From contig CAZNQW010000219.1 of the NCBI GenBank assembly GCA_964575225.1, positions 1-6,600 of the forward strand: a stretch of 6,600 nt of DNA, read 5' to 3'. Shown here in pieces: positions 1 through 6,354 of this stretch. Origin of the DNA: CAZNQW01 sp964575225. GTDB lineage: Bacteria > Chloroflexota > Anaerolineae > JAAYZQ01. The number at the start of each line of letters is the position of its first letter. Position 1 is the first letter of the stretch. The notes under the pieces were generated by a model, which saw only the letters and a list, made by a program, of their open reading frames with translations, was not told the origin of the DNA and searched no databases. The position numbers were made by a program, and so were the translations under genes.

Positions 1-47
1 CACCACCCTATCCTACACTCTTTCCCTACACGACGCTCTTCCGATCT
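1..47 (+). other. Illumina sequencing adapter left on contig end
   Basis: Positions 15-47 are an exact match, from memory, to the 33-nt Illumina TruSeq read-1 adapter, which begins ACACTCTTTCCC and ends GCTCTTCCGATCT. The eight bases before it (7-14, CCTATCCT) match the i5 index I recall as D503, and the preceding CAC (4-6) fits the end of the P5 arm that abuts the index. This is library-construction sequence, not genome. Genomic sequence can begin at 48 at the earliest, and anything left of mobA is unknown. Confidence 0.97.
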
Positions 48-94
48 CGACGTGCAGTCAATCAGATTGAGTCACCGACCTGGCATCAGCCGTG
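48..94. other. Short non-coding stretch downstream of mobA
   Basis: Forty-seven bases lie between the adapter and the mobA stop codon. A short palindrome, TCAATC-A-GATTGA, sits at 58-70, but it has no T tract on either strand, so I do not call it a terminator. Because it touches the adapter, some of this stretch could be chimeric. No gene is visible. Confidence 0.5.
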
Positions 95-730
95 TTAGCA
101 AGGGGATTCCAGTTGTTGCAATACGCTGTGCCATTGGCCGGGGGTGTTGACGTTGCGAAAGGAAAGAAAATCGGGATCCAGCGGGGCGATCTCGGACGGG
201 CGGACGTAACGAACCCGAATCTCATCGTAGAAGGCAAAGGCGCAGCGCTCGCCGCTTTCGATGGTGGCCTGGATGGCCGGCAGGCAGCTCTTGCGATAGA
301 CGGCATGAAGGGGCTCCACGCCTGCCTCATGCTTTAGAATGACCAGATCGGCACGCCCCGTCCCGTTGGTGCGGCTTGCCGCATCGACGAACCAGGCCAA
401 GACGGCCGGATCCAGAAAGGGCATATCGCAGGCCACGATCAGGGCCAGGTCGTGGGAAGCAGCCATCAATCCGGCGTGGATGCCCCCCAGCGTACCCACC
501 CCGGGATAGACGTCGGGCACGCAGCGGTCGCCGTAGGGGGCGTAGCGCTCGATGTCGTCGGCGACCACGATCAGTTCGTCGACCACCGGGCGCAGCCGAG
601 CGGCCACTACTTCAATCAAGGGCCGGCCCTCCAACTCAAGAAGGGCCTTGTTCCGCCCCATACGGCGACTGGCGCCACCCGCCAGGATCACCCCACTCAC
701 TGGGGTGGTCTCGCCCACCTTTTCCTCCAT
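95..730 (-). CDS. mobA: Molybdenum cofactor guanylyltransferase MobA
   Basis: A cytoplasmic enzyme that transfers GMP from GTP to Mo-molybdopterin, giving the guanine dinucleotide cofactor (MGD) used by DMSO-reductase-family enzymes. The 211-aa product has the usual family length. The nucleotide-binding signature LAGGASRRMGRNKALL is at residues 16-31, followed by GTLGGIHAGL (79-88, a variant of the common GPLAGI loop), the metal-binding CDMPFL (101-106), EPLHAVYRK (139-147) and the C-terminal NVNTPGQW (193-200), so it looks complete. It starts 2 bp after the mobB stop and is the last visible gene of the operon. The ATG at 730 has only a distant Shine-Dalgarno (GAAGGG, about 11 nt away). A GTG at 718 has GGAGG 5 nt upstream and could be the true start, which would remove four residues before the core fold. 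MocA or other nucleotidyltransferases are less likely given the motif set. Confidence 0.93.
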   Translation of the reverse strand: MEEKVGETTPVSGVILAGGASRRMGRNKALLELEGRPLIEVVAARLRPVVDELIVVADDIERYAPYGDRCVPDVYPGVGTLGGIHAGLMAASHDLALIVACDMPFLDPAVLAWFVDAASRTNGTGRADLVILKHEAGVEPLHAVYRKSCLPAIQATIESGERCAFAFYDEIRVRYVRPSEIAPLDPDFLSFRNVNTPGQWHSVLQQLESPC

Positions 731-732
731 GG

Positions 733-1221
733 CTACATCAACCCTTCGATCAGGTCGGCCATGCCGGCGGCATCGTTCAGATCGAAGCGGGGGACGCCAT
801 AGGACAGCTCGAAATCAGTGGCAAGGGCCAGGAGTTCCTCGGGCTGGCAAACGGGTTCCCGACTCCGCTCGGCCCGCACCACTTCGATCCGATACTGGCC
901 CGAGCGCAGGTAGCCCTCGGTCAGAATCACATCCACGTCCGTCATCGTGGCCGCAATTTCGTACAAATCGGGCTCGCTCTCCACCAGGCGGATGGAGGCG
1001 ATCTTGTCGGGTGCGGAAATGACCACGTGATCGCTGCCGGCCTGGGCGTGCCGCCAGGTATCCTTGCCCGGCTTGTCCACCTCAAAACCGGGGTGGGAAT
1101 GGTGCTTGATGGTGCCCACCCGGTGCCCCCGCTGCTTCAGCTCGCGGATCAGCTTCTCCACGAGGGTTGTGCGGCCCGACTTGGACTTGCCCACAATATT
1201 GATGACAGGAATATTGGCCAT
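733..1221 (-). CDS. mobB: Stand-alone MobB, Moco accessory GTPase with altered P-loop
   Basis: MobB is a small P-loop GTPase that assists MobA in forming the guanine dinucleotide cofactor. The 162-aa product has the family's length and its hallmark block IKHHSH..FE.D.PGKD.WRH.QAGS.H (from about residue 38), plus a TEGYL acidic region near 100 and an IEVVRAE strand. The P-loop at residues 11-18 reads GKSKSGRT: the normally invariant lysine is arginine (R17, codon CGC at 1173-1171), whereas the MobB domain of the upstream gene keeps GRSGSGKT. The start ATG has GGAGG 8 nt upstream, inside the last codons of the preceding gene, whose stop is 4 bp away. About half of its residues match that fused MobB, so the two are diverged paralogues. 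The arginine may weaken nucleotide hydrolysis or mark a regulatory subunit; that is inference. Confidence 0.9.
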   Translation of the reverse strand: MANIPVINIVGKSKSGRTTLVEKLIRELKQRGHRVGTIKHHSHPGFEVDKPGKDTWRHAQAGSDHVVISAPDKIASIRLVESEPDLYEIAATMTDVDVILTEGYLRSGQYRIEVVRAERSREPVCQPEELLALATDFELSYGVPRFDLNDAAGMADLIEGLM

Positions 1222-1225
1222 CCCC

Positions 1226-3007
1226 TTAGCCTCCCCAGGTGTGACCGGACGCCAGCACCTGGACTGGAATCATAATTCCCGCAGGGAGCCACTCGGTGCC
1301 TTCGGGGACCCGGACCAGGGCCTCCATCTGGGCCATCTCCTGCAGGCGGCTCTTCATGCGCATCGGATAGAACACCGGCCCCGCGCCATTCATTTCCAGG
1401 CGGCCATGCACAAACTGGGTCCAGTCCATCTGTCCCCGGATCGGCTCGCCCAACCGCGCCACCGCCACCGGCAGGCCAGGCCGGGTACGGCCCTCCAGCC
1501 GGTGAAGGCCCGGCAGGGCCAGTTGCAGAAAGGCCATGTGGTTGGAGGGCGGCCCCCCCGGCAGGCAAAAGACCAACTTGCCCTGCCACAGCCCAAAGCC
1601 CACCGCCTTACCCGGCCCAATGCGCACTCGATGATAAACCTTTTGCCAACCCAACTCGTCCAGGATGCGGACCACAAGGTCCCGATCGCCGGTCCAGGCC
1701 CCGCCGCTGGTGAGGATGGCGTCGTGGTTTTCGAGGCAGGCCAGCAGTTCGGCGCGAATCTGGTCCTCACAATCCTGAACCACAGCCGTGGTCACCTCCA
1801 TCCCATACTGGGTGCACCAGGCCGCCAGAGTCACCAAGTTGCTGGCATAGAGCTTTCCTTCGGCCAGCGGGTTGCCGGGGGCCACGACCTCATCGCCCGT
1901 AGCCAGGATCGCCACCCGGGGACGCCGAATGACCGGCACGCGGGCATAGCCCGCCGCCGCCAGCAGGCCCACCTGAGTCGGTCGCAGCAGTTCGCCCGCC
2001 GCCACGATCTTTTGCCCAATGGCCACATCGCTGCCTTTGAGCAGAATGTTCCGGCCCGGCTCAGCATCGTTGGCCACCGTGATCGTCTGACCATCGTGAC
2101 GGGTGAACTCTTCCGAGATGACGGCTTCGGCTCCCTGGGGAATGGGCGCCCCGGTGAGAATGCGCACCGCCATTCCCGATTGCACAGTGCCACTCCAGGC
2201 CTCACCGGCTGCCGCCAGGCCTTGGAGCTGAAGCCGAACGGGGCTCTTCGGACTCGCCTCGGCAATGTCATCGGAGCGAATGGCATACCCGTCCTTCAGC
2301 GAGGCATCCACCGACGGCGAGTCGACCAGGGCGCCCAGATCGCGGGCCACCACCCGTCCACTGGACTGCGCCAGGTCCACTTCTTCGGCGTCCAAGGGCG
2401 AAACCTTTTCCAGGGTTTGGGCCAGGGCCTCGTCGTACGAGATCCGGGTCGATCCATCACCCGCCCTTCGAGCCAGCGATTGACCCGCGATGTGGACCCG
2501 ACCCCGGGAGACCGGCGCCCGCAAAAAGCGTTCCTCGATCAAGTCGGCTACCCCCTGGACATCGTCCAGCGAGTAGCGCGGCACATCGACGTCCAGGTCC
2601 ATATCGGTCATCACCGCAATGCGGTAGGCCGGCTGCCCGACCAGATCCGGGCTATTGGCCGCCCGCACTACTTCGATGGTGGGCACCTTGGCCTGCTTGT
2701 AGCCTTCCACTAGGATCAGATCGACGCCCGAGATACCAAAGGCGGCTTCTTCCAACGACAATTCCTGATCCAAGAACCGGATGGAGGCCATTTTGGCCGG
2801 GGCCGAGATGATCGTGTGGCGGCTGCCCGCCTGCACGTGGCGCCAGCTATCTTTGCCCGGTTGGTCGATCTCAAAGTTCGAGTGGGAGTGATGTTTGATC
2901 GTCGCGATCCGATAGCCGCGAGCGGTCAGTTCCGCGATCAATTTGACCAACAGGGTGGTCTTGCCCGAGCCCGAGCGGCCCACGAACGTCACCAGAGGGA
3001 TTTTCAT
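1226..3007 (-). CDS. MobB-MoeA fusion, molybdopterin molybdotransferase
   Basis: A 593-aa two-domain protein. Residues 1 to about 160 are MobB: Walker A GRSGSGKT (10-17), the IKHHSH...PGKD.WRH block (from about 37), and LVEGYK near 100. Residues from about 185 to the end are MoeA, which uses molybdate to convert adenylated molybdopterin to Moco. MoeA motifs are DGYAIR (239-244), TGAPIPQGA (285-293), ATGDEV (369-374), SGGAWTGDRD (434-443) and LPGGPPSN (482-489). Key acidic residues (D of DGYA, D and E of TGDE, final D of TGDRD) are kept, so activity is likely. Two motifs differ from the E. coli type: SLKDGYA replaces NSAMDGYA and LPGGPPSN replaces LPGNPVS, suggesting a distinct MoeA subgroup. 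I chose the ATG at 3007 because AGGTGA stands 7 nt upstream; a GTG at 3025 in the same frame has poorer context. The gene follows ecfT by 44 bp and precedes a second mobB by 4 bp. Confidence 0.93.
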   Translation of the reverse strand: MKIPLVTFVGRSGSGKTTLLVKLIAELTARGYRIATIKHHSHSNFEIDQPGKDSWRHVQAGSRHTIISAPAKMASIRFLDQELSLEEAAFGISGVDLILVEGYKQAKVPTIEVVRAANSPDLVGQPAYRIAVMTDMDLDVDVPRYSLDDVQGVADLIEERFLRAPVSRGRVHIAGQSLARRAGDGSTRISYDEALAQTLEKVSPLDAEEVDLAQSSGRVVARDLGALVDSPSVDASLKDGYAIRSDDIAEASPKSPVRLQLQGLAAAGEAWSGTVQSGMAVRILTGAPIPQGAEAVISEEFTRHDGQTITVANDAEPGRNILLKGSDVAIGQKIVAAGELLRPTQVGLLAAAGYARVPVIRRPRVAILATGDEVVAPGNPLAEGKLYASNLVTLAAWCTQYGMEVTTAVVQDCEDQIRAELLACLENHDAILTSGGAWTGDRDLVVRILDELGWQKVYHRVRIGPGKAVGFGLWQGKLVFCLPGGPPSNHMAFLQLALPGLHRLEGRTRPGLPVAVARLGEPIRGQMDWTQFVHGRLEMNGAGPVFYPMRMKSRLQEMAQMEALVRVPEGTEWLPAGIMIPVQVLASGHTWGG

Positions 3008-3039
3008 GCCACCATCACCTATCACGCATTTCTGCAGCC

Positions 3040-3069
3040 ATTATGCCACAACTACCCGACAAAGCACAA
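3040..3069 (-). promoter_or_regulatory. Possible weak internal promoter before mobB-moeA
   Basis: Reading the minus strand, TTGTGC (3069-3064) is followed after 18 nt by an extended -10-like TGGCATAAT (hexamer 3045-3040). It overlaps the end of ecfT and the 44-bp gap, the widest intergenic gap in the operon. A start near 3033 would leave a short leader before the ATG at 3007. The -35 match is poor, so this is tentative; it would let the Moco genes be expressed apart from the transporter. Confidence 0.2.
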
Positions 3070-3783
3070 GGCTAGAAGCGTCAAAGAAGCCAGAGCCGTC
3101 GCCAGCCAGTCCCATTGCCCCGTCCGGATCGGCATGGGCCGAGCGCGCTCGGGCGTAAAAGCCCGCGACTCGGCTGCCAGGGCAATCTCTTCCGCCCGGC
3201 GCAGGGCATTGCTCACCACCGTCACCAACAGCAATTGCAGCCCCCGCCACCGCCGCTGCCGCAATCCGCCCCGCATCCACAGGCTCCGCCAGGCGTTGGT
3301 GGCCGACTCTTGCAGCGCCGGCAGCAGGTTCATCGCTACCCCCAGGCAAAAGCCCAGCCCCTGCAAGCCAAAGCGCTCCAGCAAACCGGCTACCGCCGCA
3401 ATATCCACCGCCGACGCAAAACCATCGACTGCGGCCATCACCACCACAAAGCGTAGGGCGATCTGCATGCCCGCCTGCAGACCCTCGGTCGACACGCCAA
3501 TGCCCCACACCGACGCGTCCACCGTGCCCAGCAGGAACACGGGTGGCAGCGCCAGCAGCGCCAACAGCAACAGCCAGCGCGGGCGTAGCACCCGCTTCAG
3601 GGACAAGGGATAGACGGCCACCGCCACCGCCAGGCACAGCAGGGCGGCCCAATGCACCCGCTCTGCCGGCACCAACATCACCATCGCCAGCGACCATAGA
3701 AATACCGCCAGATGGCCCTTGGTGCCCAATCGGCCCCGCGGTTTCTTGGCCACTACCCCCTGCCAGGTCTGCGCCTCGATCAT
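3052..3783 (-). CDS. ecfT: ECF transporter transmembrane coupling protein EcfT
   Basis: EcfT (CbiQ family) is the membrane scaffold that joins the two ATPase domains to the S component. The 243-aa product is of typical length, with hydrophobic segments at about 26-40, 44-60, 70-86 and 103-119 and a C-terminal one at about 225-241. Between them lies the long cytoplasmic coupling region with the two arginine motifs: SLWMRGGLRQRR (167-178) and RRAEEIALAAESRAF (195-209). The first keeps the Arg-Gly core. The second reads ESRAF where family members usually have an Ala-Arg-Gly, so the second coupling motif is relaxed. The ATG overlaps the stop of the lipoprotein gene as ATGA (3783-3780), which implies translational coupling. 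It sits with the ATPase and S component in one operon, as expected for a dedicated group I ECF importer. The family call is strong; the substrate cannot be read from this subunit. Confidence 0.88.
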   Translation of the reverse strand: MIEAQTWQGVVAKKPRGRLGTKGHLAVFLWSLAMVMLVPAERVHWAALLCLAVAVAVYPLSLKRVLRPRWLLLLALLALPPVFLLGTVDASVWGIGVSTEGLQAGMQIALRFVVVMAAVDGFASAVDIAAVAGLLERFGLQGLGFCLGVAMNLLPALQESATNAWRSLWMRGGLRQRRWRGLQLLLVTVVSNALRRAEEIALAAESRAFTPERARPMPIRTGQWDWLATALASLTLLALCFVG

Positions 3784-4229
3784 GGCACGACCTTCAGCTC
3801 GGTCAACATGCGCACGTTCAGCTTGCCCTCTTCCCCCGGCAGCACCATGCGCAGGACCCCATCCTCTGCCGTCAGCGACCCCTCCGCCGTAGCATAGGCC
3901 ACCAGTACATCATCCCGCTGGAACGCCGCCGGGTCATAGTTGACGCTATAGCCATCGGCCGCCACGGCCTTGACCGCCTTGAGGGCTCCGGCATCGAACC
4001 CGGCGTCGCCCAACAGGGCCGTCAGCGACACGCCCTTGTATGTCACTTCGTTAAAGACCGACTCGCTCACCGGCAGCTTTTCCAGATCGGCCACGGTGTA
4101 GGTCTTGGACGTGGTCCCGTCGCCCACCACCAACGTTCCCTGGCTGGCCTCGGGCGCCGCGCCGCCGCACGCCCCACATACCATCACCAGCACCAACAAC
4201 AGCAACAATCCCCAACGTGTCTTCTTCAT
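3780..4229 (-). CDS. Lipoprotein with short sulfite-oxidase-type molybdopterin-fold domain
   Basis: A 149-aa predicted lipoprotein. A Lys/Arg start (MKKTR), a Leu/Val-rich core (8-18) and CGAC form a signal peptide whose lipidated residue is probably Cys21; the -3 position is Cys, not the usual Leu, so the lipobox is non-canonical. After a short linker, residues 32-148 resemble the C-terminal half of the oxidoreductase molybdopterin-binding domain (PF00174): YTVADLEKLP (44-53), YKGVSLTALLGDAG (64-77), ADGYSV (91-96), VLRMVLPGE (125-133) and MLTELKVV (141-148). The part of full-length enzymes that holds the molybdenum-ligating cysteine is absent, and the only cysteines (18 and 21) are in the signal region, so catalysis is unlikely. 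A surface ligand-binding or delivery role for the adjacent importer is an inference. ATG 4229 was chosen because AGGAG lies 7 nt upstream and MKKTR is a normal signal start; an ATG at 4247 has no visible ribosome site. Confidence 0.75.
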   Translation of the reverse strand: MKKTRWGLLLLLVLVMVCGACGGAAPEASQGTLVVGDGTTSKTYTVADLEKLPVSESVFNEVTYKGVSLTALLGDAGFDAGALKAVKAVAADGYSVNYDPAAFQRDDVLVAYATAEGSLTAEDGVLRMVLPGEEGKLNVRMLTELKVVP

Positions 4230-4259
4230 CGTCAATCTCCTACTCATTCAGAATGGGAA

Positions 4260-4865
4260 TTACAGATTAGAAGCAGCCGGAGTCTTGCCCAGCCGCGCTT
4301 GCAACAAGCGACCCACGCCCCAGGCAAACCAGCCCGCCACTACACCGACGGCAACATGCAACGCCACCAGAGCGACCACGATCGCCACCACGGCGTTGCC
4401 GTCCAGGCCAAAAAGCCGAGTGCCCAAATCGAGCAGATCCAGCCAGACGGTGAACAGCGTCCGCCCAAAGAGCAGCGGGTTGGTGATAAAGGGCTGCACC
4501 AGCGGCCACAAGCCCACCAACCCACCGGCCACCAAGAACGAGGCCCGCCTGGGCCGTCCCATCGCCGATAGGGCCACCTCGGCGATGATCGCCTCGCTCA
4601 AAATGCCGATCATGGGGCCGATGACCACTCCGCCCAGGCTGAACAGCTTGAGCAACATGGCAATGACGCCGATGAACAGCGTCGAGCCCCGCCGCGGCAC
4701 AAACACCCGTCCCACCAGAATGACGATCAAGCCAATCGTCGACAGGACCACGCCACTCAGGGGCACATTCAGCGACTTGAGCACCGTCCCCAGGCTCATC
4801 TCAGAGATGCCCCACAGGGTGCCAAAAACGGCCATGGTCACCAGTTCACGTGTGGAAAACTTCAT
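4260..4865 (-). CDS. Probable ECF S component, unknown substrate
   Basis: A 201-aa integral membrane protein of the size and character of ECF substrate-capture (S) components. About six hydrophobic segments are visible, roughly at 8-24, 36-53, 62-76, 78-100, 108-128 and 157-185. The N-terminus STRELVTMAVFGTLWG resembles the helix-1 region of S components, where small residues pack against EcfT. A glycine/proline-rich stretch GGVVIGPMIGILSEAIIAEV (78-97) carries the only conserved-looking acidic residues in the membrane region (E91, E96), and QPF (124-126) lies in a later helix; these are candidate ligand contacts. I do not recognise it as BioY, ThiT, RibU, FolT, CbiM or NikM. Its start overlaps the ATPase gene by 20 bp, with GAGGA 8 nt upstream of the ATG. 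The call rests on size, topology and position between the ATPase and EcfT genes; the substrate is unassigned. Confidence 0.7.
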   Translation of the reverse strand: MKFSTRELVTMAVFGTLWGISEMSLGTVLKSLNVPLSGVVLSTIGLIVILVGRVFVPRRGSTLFIGVIAMLLKLFSLGGVVIGPMIGILSEAIIAEVALSAMGRPRRASFLVAGGLVGLWPLVQPFITNPLLFGRTLFTVWLDLLDLGTRLFGLDGNAVVAIVVALVALHVAVGVVAGWFAWGVGRLLQARLGKTPAASNL

Positions 4866-6354
4866 CCTTCTCTTCCTCTCCCGTTTCTTTCATACTCGGT
4901 TTCTGCCGGACGGGCCGCTGGGTTTCATCCAGATAACCATCCACCGTTACCCGTCCCTGTTCCATCAACACCGCCCGCCGGGCAAAGTGGTGCACCAACT
5001 TGTAATCGTGCGAAATCAGCAGGATGGCCGTGCCCTCCTGGTTCAAGCGCATCAGAAACGCCATCAGCCGCGACAGGTGGCCCCAATCCTGCCCCAGCGT
5101 CGGCTCGTCCAGGATGAGCAACCGAGGCCGCAGCGCCAGGCAGGCCGCCAGCGCCGTCCGCTGCTGTTGCCCCACCGACAGGGCCAGGGGTCGCCGCTCC
5201 CGCAGATCCCCCAGGTCGGCCCCCTCCAGCGTCTGCCGGTGCCCTTCGGCATCGTAGCGCCCATAGTTCCGCGGCCCAAAGGAGACCTCTTCCTCCACGC
5301 TGTCGGTGAACAACTGCTCGGCCGGATTCTGAAAGAGCATCGTCACGTCCAACCCAGGACGCGGCCGCTTGCCCCCCTCAAACCGCACTTTGCCCTGCAA
5401 CGGCTTGAGCAGCCCCGCCGCCGTCAGGGCCAGGGTCGACTTGCCCGCGCCGTTGTCGCCCACCAATGCCACAAAATCGCCCGGGTAGATAGCCAGATCG
5501 ACCCCCTGGATCACCGCCCGCTTGCCATAGCCCGCCGACACCCCCTCCAGCGCCAGCAGCGGCTGGGCCGGGTTGGTCCGGTGCCCGTTGCGCCGGATCA
5601 ACTGGGCCCAGGGCGTCGGCTGCTCTTCGGCCGGTCGGCGCAATCCCAATCGCCGCCGCAGGGCCCGGTCGCCCAGCAGTTCGGTGGGGTCTCCTTCGGC
5701 CACAATCCGCCCGTCGTCCATCACCACCAACCGGTCGGCCAGGTGAGCCGCCTCAGCCAGCCGGTGCTCCACCAACACGATCGTCATCCCCTGCCGCTTG
5801 AGGCCCGCCAGGGCGTCCATCACCCGCTGCGTGCTGGGCACGTCCAGCGAGGCCGTCGGTTCGTCCAACACCAGCACCTGGGGCCGCATGGCCAGCACCG
5901 CGGCAATGGCCAGGCACTGCTTCTGGCCCCCCGACAGGTCGGATGGCTTTCGCTCTCGCAGCTTGGTCAGCCCTGTGGCTGCCAGCGCCCAGTCCACCCG
6001 TTCCTGCACCTCGGCCTCGTCCCAACCCAAATTCCGCGGCCCAAAGGCCACTTCGTCCTCCACCCGCAGGTGAAAGAGCTGGGTCGCCGGGTTCTGGAAC
6101 ACCATGCCCACCCGCTGGGCCAACGCGGGCAGCGTCTCTGCCCGCGTATCCAGCCCCGCCACCTCGACCTGCCCCTCCATCCGGGCGTCGATGGCGTGGG
6201 GGATCAGTCCGCTCAAGGTCCGGGCCAGGGTGCTCTTGCCGCAGCCCGACGGTCCGGTGATCAGCACGCACTCGCCCGCCTTGACCTCCAGCGAGACCTC
6301 GTGCAACACCGGTATCTCTCCATAGTGGACCGACAGACTGCGTACTTGAATCAT
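4846..6354 (-). CDS. ecfA: ECF transporter double ATPase (EcfA1-EcfA2 type fusion)
   Basis: A 502-aa cytoplasmic ATPase with two ABC domains that powers the importer. Domain 1: Walker A GPSGCGKST (34-42), Q-loop FQNPATQLF (86-94), signature LSGGQKQ (140-146), Walker B VLVLDEP (160-166), D-loop SLD, switch His197. Domain 2: Walker A GDNGAGKST (299-307), FQNPAEQLF (341-349), signature LSVGQQQ (392-398), Walker B LLILDEPT (412-419), switch His449. The FQNPxxQLF Q-loops, GLIPH and FGPRN segments are typical of ECF and not of other ABC ATPases. The second signature has Val for the first Gly, so the two ATP sites may be unequal. The ATG at 6354 begins the conserved MIQVRSLSVHYG and has AGGGA 7 nt upstream; it overlaps the stop of a 30-codon leader ORF as ATGA. 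In-frame starts at 6423 (TTG) and 6414 (ATG) lie in the terminator hairpin and would add an unlikely extension. Confidence 0.93.
   Translation of the reverse strand: MIQVRSLSVHYGEIPVLHEVSLEVKAGECVLITGPSGCGKSTLARTLSGLIPHAIDARMEGQVEVAGLDTRAETLPALAQRVGMVFQNPATQLFHLRVEDEVAFGPRNLGWDEAEVQERVDWALAATGLTKLRERKPSDLSGGQKQCLAIAAVLAMRPQVLVLDEPTASLDVPSTQRVMDALAGLKRQGMTIVLVEHRLAEAAHLADRLVVMDDGRIVAEGDPTELLGDRALRRRLGLRRPAEEQPTPWAQLIRRNGHRTNPAQPLLALEGVSAGYGKRAVIQGVDLAIYPGDFVALVGDNGAGKSTLALTAAGLLKPLQGKVRFEGGKRPRPGLDVTMLFQNPAEQLFTDSVEEEVSFGPRNYGRYDAEGHRQTLEGADLGDLRERRPLALSVGQQQRTALAACLALRPRLLILDEPTLGQDWGHLSRLMAFLMRLNQEGTAILLISHDYKLVHHFARRAVLMEQGRVTVDGYLDETQRPVRQKPSMKETGEEEKDEVFHT

Noticed and set aside
58..70. 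Palindrome TCAATC-A-GATTGA as a terminator for mobA
   Set aside because: The one-base centre leaves no room for a hairpin loop without losing base pairs, there is no T tract on either strand, and it lies beside adapter sequence.
1064..2713. A 549-codon open frame on the plus strand opposite mobB-moeA
   Set aside because: Same reason: it is an antisense mirror of the MobB-MoeA fusion with no family motifs and a composition dictated by the opposite strand.
733..3007. Similar DNA in the two mobB copies as an assembly duplication
   Set aside because: The two copies differ at many codons and at conserved residues, including the P-loop lysine, so they are diverged paralogues and not a duplicated assembly segment.
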